14,929 nt of DNA from Myxococcales bacterium (GTDB taxonomy: Bacteria; Myxococcota; Myxococcia; Myxococcales; Anaeromyxobacteraceae), in assembly GCA_021779335.1 (NCBI GenBank), contig JAJYAW010000026.1:1-14929 (forward strand), written 5' to 3'. The number at the start of each line of letters is the position of its first letter. Within the stretch, counting starts at the first letter, position 1. A program made the position numbers and the translations under genes. The notes under the pieces are model-generated. The model saw only the letters and a program-made list of their open reading frames with translations, did not search any database and had not been told where the DNA came from. Positions 7,243-14,929 of this stretch are shown piece by piece.

Positions 7243-8109
7243 ATGATCGTCTTCTTCCAGTCCCTGATCTCCGGCATCCTGGTGGGCGGCATCTACGCCC
7301 TCATCGGGATCGGCCTCACCATCATCTTCGGGGTGATGCGGGTCATCAACTTCGCCCACGGCGACCTGCTCATGCTGGGCATGTACGCCACCTGGCTCCT
7401 CTTCAAGTACCTCGGGCTCGACCCCTACGTGGCGCTGGTCGTCACCATGCCGCTCCTGTTCCTGTGGGGCGCCCTGCTGCAGAAGGTGATCATCAACCGG
7501 GTGCTGGGGGCGCTGCCGCAGAACCAGATCCTGCTCACCATCGGGCTCGGCCTGATCATGAGCAACTCCGTCATGCTGCTCTTCACCTCCGACTACCGCA
7601 TCCTCACCACCAGCTACTCCTCCTCCTCCTTCAGCCTGCTGGGCATCTCCATCTCCCAGCCGCTGCTCTACTCGTTCCTGGTGACGGTGGCCATCACCGG
7701 CGTCCTCTTCTGGTTCCTGCAGACCACCGACACCGGCCAGGCCATCCGGGCCACCGCGCAGGACCGCGACGCGGCCCAGCTCATGGGCATCAACGTGAAG
7801 CGCATGTCGGTGCTGGCCTTCGGGCTGGGCACGGCGCTGGCTGGCACCGCCGGCGCGCTGCTGGCGCCCACCTACTACATCTTCCCCCAGGTGGGCGGCC
7901 CGTTCACGCTGAAGGCCTTCGTGGTGGTGGTGCTGGGGGGCATGGGATCCATCGTCGGCGCGACGCTGGGCGGGGTCCTCATCGGCGTGACCGAGTCGAT
8001 GGCGGCGGTGTACGTGGGCAGCGGCCTCAAGGAGCTGGTGGTCTACGTCCTCTTCCTGCTCATCCTGCTCTTCCGCCCCGCCGGCCTGCTGGGAAAGTCG
8101 AGGGCCTGA
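7243..8109 (+). CDS. livH: LIV-I type ABC transporter permease LivH
   Basis: A 288-residue inner-membrane permease made almost wholly of hydrophobic helices. It begins with the family signature ISGILVGGIYALIGIGLTII and VMRVINFAHGDLLMLGMYAT. The cytoplasmic coupling loop carrying the EAA-like motif is at about 166-186 (QAIRATAQDRDAAQLMGINV), where the ATPases dock. It ends with FRPAGLLGKSRA, the usual LivH tail. ATG 7243 follows GAGGTGA; 49 upstream in-frame codons are Arg/Pro/Ala-rich and lie in the hairpin gap, so they are not coding. The stop overlaps the livM start by one base (TGATG at 8107-8111), so the two are translationally coupled. It should form the heterodimeric channel with LivM. 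A run of Ser codons (TCC repeated) at residues 126-129 falls in a periplasmic loop and looks like a minor local expansion. Confidence 0.95.
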   Translation: MIVFFQSLISGILVGGIYALIGIGLTIIFGVMRVINFAHGDLLMLGMYATWLLFKYLGLDPYVALVVTMPLLFLWGALLQKVIINRVLGALPQNQILLTIGLGLIMSNSVMLLFTSDYRILTTSYSSSSFSLLGISISQPLLYSFLVTVAITGVLFWFLQTTDTGQAIRATAQDRDAAQLMGINVKRMSVLAFGLGTALAGTAGALLAPTYYIFPQVGGPFTLKAFVVVVLGGMGSIVGATLGGVLIGVTESMAAVYVGSGLKELVVYVLFLLILLFRPAGLLGKSRA

Positions 8110-9215
8110 TGCGCGCCCCTCCCGTCGCGCTCCGCCGGCCCGCCCGCGGCTTCTCCACCCCGGCCCTGCTGGCCTACCTGACGGTCATCGCCCTGCTGGC
8201 GCTGGTGCCCCAGCTCACCCACAAGCCCTCGCTCCTCCACCTCTGGATCATGGTCTTCCTGGCCATCTCCCAGGGGGCGGCCTGGAACGTCATCGGCGGC
8301 TACACCGGCCAGTACTCGGTGGGCCACGCCGCCTACTTCGGCCTGGGCGCGTACATCACCATGCTGCTGCTGGAGATGCACCAGGTCCCGCCCTGGTACG
8401 GCCTGGGGCTGGCCATGGTGGGCGCGGTGCTCCTCTCGGTGATCATCGGGGCCATCACCTTCCGGCTGCGCGGCCCCTACTTCGTGCTGGCCTCCATCGC
8501 GGTGGCCGAGATCATCCGGCTGGCCGCCCTCGACTTCAGGGACTTCACCCGCGGCGCCGAGGGCATCCTGCTCAGCGGCATCCCGCCGCTGCAGCTCGGC
8601 GCGCACCTGACCATCCGCTTCGTCGGCAAGCAGCCCTTCTTCTACGCCGCGCTGGCGCTGGCGGTGCTGGCCGTCTCCAGCAACTGGGTGGTGCAGCACA
8701 CCAAGCTCGGCTACTACTTCCAGGCCATCCGCGAGGACCAGGACGCGGCCCACAGCCTGGGCATCAACCCGACCCTGCACAAGAGCATCGCGCTGGCCAT
8801 CTCGGCCGCCCTCACCGCGGCGGCCGGCGCCATCTTCGGCCTCTACGTCCGCTTCATCGATCCCAACATCGTCTTCAGCCTGCCCGACGTCTCGGTGCAG
8901 ATGGTGCTGATCTGCATCATCGGCGGCATCGGCACCATCCTGGGGCCGGTCCTGGGCGCGGTGGTCCTGGTGCTCCTCTCGGAGACGCTCCGCAACCCGG
9001 GGTGGCTGGTGCAGGTCGGCGTGCTGGGCGAGGACTCCACCCTGGTGGACTTCATCGAGCAGCGGCTCTCCAGCGCCCACGTCCTGGTCTACGGCGTGCT
9101 GGTGGTGATCGTGATCCTCTTCGCCCCCGACGGGCTGCTGGGCGTGCTGCGCAAGGGGCTGGACCGGCTGCGGCGGCGCCCCGGCGCCTCCGCCGCGCCG
9201 CGCGCGGCCGCCTAG
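8109..9215 (+). CDS. livM: LIV-I type ABC transporter permease LivM
   Basis: A 368-residue inner-membrane permease. Typical LivM signatures are WNVIGGYTGQYSVGHAAYFG (59-78), LRGPYFVLASIAVAEIIRLA (120-139), the EAA-like coupling loop GYYFQAIREDQDAAHSLGIN (201-220), and VQMVLICIIGGIGTILGPVL (263-282). The C-terminal end is the usual FAPDGLLGVLRKG followed by a short Arg/Ala-rich tail, probably cytoplasmic. It pairs with LivH to form the membrane channel. The start overlaps the livH stop by one base, and livG follows after 10 bases. Nothing indicates damage or truncation, and length is in the normal range. Confidence 0.95.
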   Translation: MRAPPVALRRPARGFSTPALLAYLTVIALLALVPQLTHKPSLLHLWIMVFLAISQGAAWNVIGGYTGQYSVGHAAYFGLGAYITMLLLEMHQVPPWYGLGLAMVGAVLLSVIIGAITFRLRGPYFVLASIAVAEIIRLAALDFRDFTRGAEGILLSGIPPLQLGAHLTIRFVGKQPFFYAALALAVLAVSSNWVVQHTKLGYYFQAIREDQDAAHSLGINPTLHKSIALAISAALTAAAGAIFGLYVRFIDPNIVFSLPDVSVQMVLICIIGGIGTILGPVLGAVVLVLLSETLRNPGWLVQVGVLGEDSTLVDFIEQRLSSAHVLVYGVLVVIVILFAPDGLLGVLRKGLDRLRRRPGASAAPRAAA

Positions 9216-9225
9216 GGGAGACGCC

Positions 9226-9943
<718 letters not shown>

Positions 9944-9951
<8 letters not shown>

Positions 9952-10648
9952 GATCTCGCGCCTGCAGTTCGCCTACGGCGACCTCCAGGTCCTCTGGGGC
10001 GTGGACCTCTCGGTGCAGCAGGGCGAGATCGTCACCGTGGTGGGCGCCAACGGCGCCGGCAAGTCCACCATCCTGCGCAACTGCTCGCGGCTGGTGAAGG
10101 CCGGGACCGGCGCCATCACCTTCCAGGGGGAGGACCTGGCCGGGCTGCAGTCGCACGAGGTCGTGGCGCGCGGCCTGGTGCAGGTGCCCGAGGCGCGGCG
10201 CATCTTCCCGGAGATGACGGTGGTGGAGAACCTGCGCATGGGCAGCTACCTGCCGGCCACCCGCCCGGACCGGCAGCGCAACATGGACCGGGTCTTCTCG
10301 CTCTTCCCCAGGCTGGGGGAGCGCAGGAAGCAGCTGGGCGGCACCATGTCCGGCGGCGAGCAGCAGATGCTGGCCATCGGGCGCGGCCTGATGGCCAACC
10401 CCAAGCTGCTGCTCCTCGACGAGCCGAGCCTGGGGCTCTCGCCGCTCTTCGTGAAGAACATCTTCGAGATCATCAAGCAGATCAACGCGCAGGGGACCAC
10501 CATCCTGCTCGTCGAGCAGAACGTCTACCAGTCGCTGCACATCAGCCACCGGGCCTACGTGCTGGAGACCGGCCGGGTGGTCCTGAGCGGGACCGGCCCG
10601 GAGCTGCTGGAGAACGCCCACGTCAAGAAGGCCTTCCTGGGGATCTGA
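9944..10648 (+). CDS. livF: LIV-I type ABC transporter ATPase LivF
   Basis: A 234-residue cytoplasmic ATPase starting within the end of livG (8-base overlap), with GGGGGAGG as ribosome binding site inside livG. It carries Walker A GANGAGKST (34-42), the family motif QVPEARRIFPEMTVVENL, a canonical signature MSGGEQQMLAIGRGL (135-149), and Walker B LLLLDEPSLGLSP (155-167). The position after Walker B reads LLVEQN (188-193): Gln192 replaces the switch His, as is usual for LivF. With LivG it forms the ATPase pair of the importer. The next gene, encoding the CBS protein, starts 2 bases after its stop. Confidence 0.95.
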
Positions 10649-10650
10649 TC

Positions 10651-11088
10651 ATGAGCGCGCGCAAGCTGACCGTCGGCGACTGGATGACCCGCGACCCCAT
10701 CACCATCCAGGACGGCGCCAGCATCATCGAGGCCATCCACCTGCTCAAGGAGAAGAACATCCGCCGGCTCCCGGTCATGCACGGCCGGGAGATCGTCGGG
10801 CTGGTCACCGAGAAGATGCTGCTCGGCTACGTGCCCCTCAAGGCCACCTCGCTGGACCAGTGGGAGGTCCACTTCCTGCTCTCCAAGACCTCGGTGCGGG
10901 AGGCCATGAACCCGAAGCCCTACACGGTCCACGCCCAGACGCCGCTCGGCGAGGCGGCCAAGCTGCTGCGCGACCGGAAGCTCAACGGCGTGCTGGTGGT
11001 GGACGCCATCGGCGGGCTGGCCGGCCTGCTCACCACCACCAACGCCCTCGAGGCGCTCATCCACTTCGCCGACCAGGCCGCCGGGTAG
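10651..11088 (+). CDS. Two-CBS-domain protein (AcuB-like) at the end of the liv operon
   Basis: A 145-residue soluble protein made only of two CBS domains. CBS1 covers about 7-60 (VGDWMTRDPITIQDGASI, with RRLPVMHGREIVGLVTEK) and CBS2 about 83-137 (VREAMNPKPYTVHAQTPL, with LNGVLVVDAIGGLAGLLTTT). The link GYVPLKATSLDQWEVHFLLS between the domains is like that of AcuB-type proteins. CBS pairs bind AMP, ATP or similar adenine ligands and switch the activity of partner proteins. It lies 2 bases after livF, so it is almost surely co-transcribed and may tune transport to cell energy state, as CBS domains fused to OpuA-type ABC ATPases do for osmotic stress. The target is inferred from position; no catalytic domain is present. 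Confidence 0.85.
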   Translation: MSARKLTVGDWMTRDPITIQDGASIIEAIHLLKEKNIRRLPVMHGREIVGLVTEKMLLGYVPLKATSLDQWEVHFLLSKTSVREAMNPKPYTVHAQTPLGEAAKLLRDRKLNGVLVVDAIGGLAGLLTTTNALEALIHFADQAAG

Positions 11089-11118
11089 GCGCCCCGCGGC
11101 GCGCCCCGCCGGGGCGCC
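11088..11118 (+). terminator. Hairpin terminator between convergent CBS and TauE genes
   Basis: GGCGCCCC (11088-11095) pairs with GGGGCGCC (11111-11118); a tighter alternative pairs GCGCCCC (11101-11107) with GGGGCGC (11111-11117) around GCC. It fills the 34-base gap between the two convergent stops and could serve both strands. No T-run exists, so the strength is uncertain. Confidence 0.5.
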
Positions 11119-11122
11119 GGCC

Positions 11123-11887
11123 TCAGGCGAGGAGCATCCGGCCGGCCGCGTAGAGCCCGACCGCGATGGCCACGCCGCGCATGGCCGCCGGCGGGAGCCG
11201 CTGGGCCAGGTGCGCGCCGGTCCAGCCGCCGACGACGTTGGCCGCCGCCATGAGGAGCGCCAGCCACAGGTCGGCGTGGCCGGTGGCCATGAAGAGGACG
11301 GCGGCCGCGCCGTTGATCAGGAACGACAGCAGCACCTTGAGGGCGTTGGCGTGCTGGCCGCTCGCCGGCAGGAGCACGCTCATGGCCGCCAGCATGATGA
11401 TGCCCATGGCCGCGCCGAAGTAGCCGCCGTAGACGGCCACCACGAGCTGGACCAGCCAGAGCGCCGCCGGGTGGTCCGCCCCCGGCACCCGGGCCAGGGC
11501 CCGCTTGATGGGCCCCTGGAGCGCCAGCAGGACGCAGGCCACGACGATGAGCCAGGGGACCACCGCCGCGAAGACCCGCTCGGGCAGGTAGAGCACCAGC
11601 GCCGACCCGGCCACGCCGCCGATCACGGAGGGGACCGCCAGCGAGATGGCGCGCCTCCGCTCCTCCTGGAGGTGCTTCTTGTACGCGAAGGCGCTGGAGA
11701 GCTGCCCTGCCCAGAGGGCCACGGTGTTGGTGGCGTTGGCGGTGACCGCGGCGGCCGGCCCGCCCCCGAGCACGCCGACGAGGGCCGGGAAGGTGAGGAG
11801 CGTGCCGCCCCCGGCGATGGCGTTGATGACGCCGGCCCCGACCGCGGCGGCGGCCAGGAAGGCGCCCTGGGAGAGGGTCACGGTCAT
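11123..11887 (-). CDS. TauE/SafE family membrane permease (putative sulfite or organosulfonate exporter)
   Basis: A 254-residue protein with about 7-8 hydrophobic helices and the two-repeat structure of the family. The first repeat has AVGAGVINAIAGGGTLLTFP (residues 15-34) and the second VVAVYGGYFGAAMGIIMLAA. Length matches the family norm of about 250. ATG 11887 follows AGGAAGG at good spacing. Members are proposed to export sulfite, sulfoacetate or related anions, but most are uncharacterised and no sulfur-metabolism gene lies nearby. It converges on the liv operon and is not part of it. Confidence 0.88.
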   Translation of the reverse strand: MTVTLSQGAFLAAAAVGAGVINAIAGGGTLLTFPALVGVLGGGPAAAVTANATNTVALWAGQLSSAFAYKKHLQEERRRAISLAVPSVIGGVAGSALVLYLPERVFAAVVPWLIVVACVLLALQGPIKRALARVPGADHPAALWLVQLVVAVYGGYFGAAMGIIMLAAMSVLLPASGQHANALKVLLSFLINGAAAVLFMATGHADLWLALLMAAANVVGGWTGAHLAQRLPPAAMRGVAIAVGLYAAGRMLLA

Positions 11888-12027
11888 GCCACCTTCCTAC
11901 CGCGGTCGGGCCCGGCTTGCACCCGGGACGAGGAGGACGGCGGGTCCGCCCCAGCGCCCGGCGCCCCGCCGCGAGCCTTGCGGTCGCGCCCCGGGCCCGG
12001 CAAGCTCCGCGGCAGGAGGCAGCCCCC

Positions 12028-12330
12028 ATGGCGAGCGGACTCGATCACGGCGAGGTCATCCACCACGCGGGCCGCCACGCCCGCTCCCCGGCGCTCGTCG
12101 ACGGCGTGCCCGCCCTGGCCGGCCGCGGCGAGCCGGGCCTCCGGATCGGCTGGGCGCCCTTCTTCGCCGCCCTCAGCGCCCGCGGCGAGACCCTCGTCCT
12201 GGCTTCGGACGGGGCGTCCCGGACGGCGCCCCTGGCCTCGCTCCCTTCCCCCTCCCGCCCTTCCCCGGCGGCGGTGTTCCTCCACCGCGCCTCGGCGATC
12301 CTGCGCGCCCTGCGCGGCCTGGCCCCCTGA
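12028..12330 (+). CDS. Small hypothetical protein, unrecognised
   Basis: A 100-residue reading frame starts at ATG 12028 behind a strong ribosome binding site (AGGAGG at 12014-12019) and shows very high G/C at third positions, as the real genes here do. The product is soluble, with no signal peptide or membrane segment. An N-terminal His-rich stretch (DHGEVIHHAGRHARSP) is followed by a globular-looking core (LRIGWAPFFAALSARGETLV), then a Ser/Pro linker and a C-terminal helix. No family is recognised. The last 158 bases overlap the 3' end of the minus-strand rnr gene, which encodes only its low-complexity basic tail there. It may therefore be real with a tail-to-tail overlap, or be the shadow of that tail. 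The ribosome binding site favours a real gene. Confidence 0.5.
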   Translation: MASGLDHGEVIHHAGRHARSPALVDGVPALAGRGEPGLRIGWAPFFAALSARGETLVLASDGASRTAPLASLPSPSRPSPAAVFLHRASAILRALRGLAP

Positions 12331-14632
12331 CCTCGACCCGGCCGCCGCGGCCGCCCCGGTCCTGGCGGGCCGGGCCCCGCAGCCCCGGCTCCGGCGCCGG
12401 CAGGGCCGACGTGAGCTTGAGCTCCACGCGGCGGCGCTGCGGCGAGACGTTGACCACGTCGACCTCCACGGCGTCGCCGACCCGGAAGGCCCGCCCGGAG
12501 GCGCGGTCCACCATGGCGTGGTGGACCAGGTCCAGCTCGAAGTCGCCCGGCAGGTCCTCGGCCTTGACCATCCCCTCCACGAAGAAGGGGGTGAGCTCGA
12601 TGAAGAGCCCCGGCTCGGCGACCGCCGCCACCGTGCCCGGGAAGCGCTGCCCCACCTTGTCCAGCATGAAGAGGGCGGCGTAGTAGCTCATGATCTCGCG
12701 CTCGCCCTCCATGGCGGCCCGCTCCCGCTCCGAGGCGCGCGCCGCCACCTCGTCGAGCGTGCGCGCCGCCGGCCGCGCCACCGGCCGCCCCTCGCGCCGG
12801 GCCCACTCCTCCTTGAGGAGCCGGTGGACCATGAGGTCCGGGTAGCGGCGGATGGGCGAGGTGAAGTGGAGGTAGTGCTGCGCCGCCAGGCCGAAGTGCC
12901 CGACGTTCTCGGCCGAGTAGACGGCCTGCATCATGGCGCGCAGCAGGAGCTGGTTGAGCGCCCGCTGCTGCCGGTGTCCCTTCAGGCTGGTGAGGAGCCC
13001 GTCGAGCTTGCGCGGGTCCACCGGCGCCTTCGGCACCTCGAAGCCGTGGGTGGCGGCCAGGTCCAGGAAGATCTGCAGCTTCTCCTCGTCCGGCACGCCG
13101 TGCACCCGGTAGATGGTGGGCAGCTCGCGGTCGGCGAACCAGCGGGCCACCGCCTCGTTGGCGGCCAGCATGAACTCCTCGACGATGCGGTGGGCCCGGT
13201 TGCGCGGCCGCTTCTCCAGCCCGAGCACCTTCCCCTCGGCGTCCAGCACCACCTTGGCCTCGGGGAGGTCGAAGTCGATGGAGCCGCGCCGGCGGCGCAT
13301 GGCGGTGAGCTGGTCCTGCAGCTCGCCCATGAGCTCGAACTGGGGGCGGAAGCGCTCGCGGTCGGCCAGCACCTCGCCGTCGAGCACCCGCGCCACCTCG
13401 GTGTAGGTGCAGCGGGCGGCGCTGCGCATGACGGCCTCGTAGACCTCCACGCCCTTGGGCTCGCCGCGGGCGTCGATGACCATGTCGGCCACCATGCAGA
13501 GCCGCTCCACGTCCGGGTTGAGCGAGCAGATCCCGTTGGAGAGCCGCTCCGGCAGCATGGGCAGGACCTGCATGGGGAAGTAGACGCTGGTGCCGCGGCG
13601 CAGCGCCTCGGCGTCCAGCGCCGAGCCGGCCCGCACGTAGTGGGCCACGTCGGCGATGGCCACCACCAGGCGCCAGGCGCCGCCGCCCCGGGCGTAGGGG
13701 AGCCGCTCGACGTAGACCGCGTCGTCGAAGTCGCGGGCGTCCTCCCCGTCGATGGTGACGAGGGGCAGGTTGGTCAGGTCGCGGCGGCCCAGCTTGTCGT
13801 CGGGGCGCACCCGGTCCGGCACCTGGCTGGCCTCGGCCGCCACCCCCTCCGGGAAGACGTCGGCGAACCCCTTGGCGTACGCCACCGAGAGGACCTCGAC
13901 GCGCGGCTCGCCGGGGCGGCCGATGACCTCGACCACCTCGCCGGCCAGCGCGCCGGTGCCCGGGGTCAGCGCCACCTTGACCACGTCGCCGTCGCGCGCC
14001 AGCCCCGACTCGCCCACCGGCACCGTGCCGCCCAGCGAGGGATCGATGGGCACCACGAAGCTGAACGAGCCGCGCCCCTGGTAGGCCCCGATGAGGAAGC
14101 GGCGGCGGCGCTCCACCACCTCGAGCAGCTTGCCGGCAGAGCGCCCGTTCCGGCCGGGCACGATCTCGACGCGCACCAGGTCGCCGTCGAAGGCGCGGGT
14201 GGCCTCTCCCGGCGGCAGGAAGACGTCCTCCCCGTCGCGGTCGAGCCGGGCCACGAAGCCGAAGCCGTCGCGGTGGCGCGTCAGCGTGCCCACGATGCCG
14301 CGCCCGCCGGAGAGCCGGCCGCTCCGGGCCTGGGACTGCCCCTCCGCGCTCCGGGCCTGGGACTGCCCCTCGGCGCTTCGGGCCTGCGGCGGCCCGCCGG
14401 CGGCGCGCTGTGGCGGCGGCACGGCACCCACCAGCGTCCAGCGCTTGCCGTCGCGGGAGGCCAGCCCCTCCGCCACCAGGTCGCGCAGGACGCGCTTCAC
14501 CTCGGTCTGCTCTCCGGCGTGGAGGCCGGCCTGGTGGAGCAGCTCCTTCAGCCCGGCCGGCTGGCCGGCGAAGTGGGTCAGGGACTTCAGGAGCGCGTCA
14601 CGGCGGCGCTCGCGCCTGGGGTTCTCGTTCAT
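12173..14632 (-). CDS. rnr: Ribonuclease R (3'-5' exoribonuclease, RNB family)
   Basis: An 819-residue protein with the full RNase R order: N-terminal winged-helix domain (about 10-68), linker with a 9-residue tandem repeat (about 83-106), two cold-shock-like OB domains (about 110-245), RNB catalytic domain (about 285-610), S1 domain (about 660-740) and a basic Gly/Arg/Pro tail. The catalytic motif TIDGEDARDFDDAVY carries Asp295, Asp301, Asp303 and Asp304, matching Asp272/278/280/281 of E. coli RNase R. The loop HYLHFTSPIRRYPDLMVHRL (586-605) is also typical. The enzyme degrades structured RNA processively and acts in RNA quality control, cold shock and trans-translation. ATG 14632 was chosen because the winged-helix domain starts directly after it. 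The open frame extends 73 codons upstream, but these are Arg/Pro-rich and non-conserved in style. Its ribosome binding site is weak. Confidence 0.95.
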   Translation of the reverse strand: MNENPRRERRRDALLKSLTHFAGQPAGLKELLHQAGLHAGEQTEVKRVLRDLVAEGLASRDGKRWTLVGAVPPPQRAAGGPPQARSAEGQSQARSAEGQSQARSGRLSGGRGIVGTLTRHRDGFGFVARLDRDGEDVFLPPGEATRAFDGDLVRVEIVPGRNGRSAGKLLEVVERRRRFLIGAYQGRGSFSFVVPIDPSLGGTVPVGESGLARDGDVVKVALTPGTGALAGEVVEVIGRPGEPRVEVLSVAYAKGFADVFPEGVAAEASQVPDRVRPDDKLGRRDLTNLPLVTIDGEDARDFDDAVYVERLPYARGGGAWRLVVAIADVAHYVRAGSALDAEALRRGTSVYFPMQVLPMLPERLSNGICSLNPDVERLCMVADMVIDARGEPKGVEVYEAVMRSAARCTYTEVARVLDGEVLADRERFRPQFELMGELQDQLTAMRRRRGSIDFDLPEAKVVLDAEGKVLGLEKRPRNRAHRIVEEFMLAANEAVARWFADRELPTIYRVHGVPDEEKLQIFLDLAATHGFEVPKAPVDPRKLDGLLTSLKGHRQQRALNQLLLRAMMQAVYSAENVGHFGLAAQHYLHFTSPIRRYPDLMVHRLLKEEWARREGRPVARPAARTLDEVAARASERERAAMEGEREIMSYYAALFMLDKVGQRFPGTVAAVAEPGLFIELTPFFVEGMVKAEDLPGDFELDLVHHAMVDRASGRAFRVGDAVEVDVVNVSPQRRRVELKLTSALPAPEPGLRGPARQDRGGRGGRVEVRGPGRAGRAGSPRRGGGTPPPGKGGRGKGARPGAPSGTPRPKPGRGSRRGR
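14321..14392 (-). repeat. 27-base tandem repeat inside rnr
   Basis: Two copies of a 27-base unit (14321-14347 and 14348-14374) differ at one base, and a partial diverged third copy follows (14375-14392). On the minus strand they encode in-frame repeats of ARSAEGQSQ in the linker between the winged-helix and first cold-shock domains. Confidence 0.9.
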
Positions 14633-14822
14633 GGGATGTCGTTCTCGTCGAGTGGTCTGCGGCGGCTCCGGGCTCGGAGCGCGCCGCGAGGCGAAGGGAA
14701 TCCGGCGTGCGCCTGCGTGGATCGGGGCGGGAGCCTTGGCTCGCCCGGGCCGGTGAGGACGGCCTCCAGGACAGCGCCGGAAGAGGTGCGGCGGGGCCAC
14801 CCAGCGGGGCGACCGAACCCAC

Positions 14823-14851
14823 CGTGTACGGCATCCGGACCGGGAACGCAA
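14823..14851 (-). promoter_or_regulatory. Candidate rnr promoter
   Basis: On the minus strand, TTGCGT (14851-14846) and TACACG (14828-14823) are spaced exactly 17 bases, a degenerate sigma-70-like pair. It would give a leader of about 185 bases. Each box matches only about half of its consensus. Confidence 0.28.
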
Positions 14852-14882
14852 CCGGCCGCCCCCGCCGGGCCGCCGCCGCGCC

Positions 14883-14910
14883 GGCCCCGGTGGGGCTCCG
14901 CGCCGGGGCC
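14883..14910. repeat. Inverted repeat near the right edge
   Basis: GGCCCCGG (14883-14890) and CCGGGGCC (14903-14910) are perfect inverted copies around a 12-base loop. It may be the end hairpin of a gene beyond the edge or an upstream site for rnr. Such repeats arise easily at this GC content. Confidence 0.35.
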
Positions 14911-14929
14911 CGGGCGCGCCGCCGGATGG

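Larger units (their letters stand above)
14633..14929 (-). other. Upstream region of rnr, no gene seen
   Basis: About 297 bases between the rnr start and the window edge hold no convincing coding region; open frames here are Arg/Pro/Gly-rich shadows. A candidate promoter and an inverted repeat are listed separately. No tRNA-like T-arm could be made to pair. Confidence 0.5.

Noticed and set aside
5868..7292. Minus-strand frame of 474 codons opposite livK.
   Set aside because: It is a GC-driven shadow of livK with a repetitive Gly/Val/Leu/His composition.
14780..14860. Possible tRNA on the minus strand, because of GGGTTCGGT.
   Set aside because: The flanking bases do not form a T-stem, and no acceptor or anticodon arm could be built.

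Overview
The window looks like chromosome from a very GC-rich Gram-negative bacterium. Codon third positions are almost all G or C, there is a signal-peptide porin, and there are several periplasmic solute-binding proteins. The gene styles fit a myxobacterial relative such as Anaeromyxobacter. That placement is an inference from composition and gene style, not from a search.

Layout on the + strand, left to right. (1) The 3' end of a MutS2-like gene with its KOW-like and Smr domains (1-535). (2) An outer-membrane porin-like protein (747-1943) with a structured leader and a strong terminator. (3) On the minus strand, a two-component pair of DctS/DctR type: a FixJ-like response regulator (2039-2680) and a membrane PAS histidine kinase (2677-4674), overlapping by 4 bases. 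(4) Divergent from the kinase, a lone DctP-type TRAP solute-binding protein (4783-5802) with no dctQ or dctM in the window. (5) A LIV-I type ABC transporter operon, livK-livH-livM-livG-livF (5910-10648), ending with a two-CBS-domain protein (10651-11088). (6) On the minus strand, a TauE/SafE-family permease (11123-11887). (7) A small unrecognised protein (12028-12330), tail-to-tail and overlapping with (8) ribonuclease R on the minus strand (12173-14632), whose upstream leader runs to the window edge.

The central 747-11088 block reads as one nutrient sensing and uptake locus for a carboxylate or amino-acid-like solute. A porin would cross the outer membrane and two kinds of periplasmic binding protein would bind substrate. 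A DctS/DctR-type sensor pair would control expression, an ABC importer would do the transport, and a CBS protein could add nucleotide-dependent control. The missing TRAP membrane subunits make the lone DctP protein the most unusual point. It may serve as a sensing partner of the kinase, or work with dctQM elsewhere in the genome. This joint function is inferred from gene order and family knowledge. The flanking mutS2, tauE and rnr genes look unrelated housekeeping or stand-alone genes.
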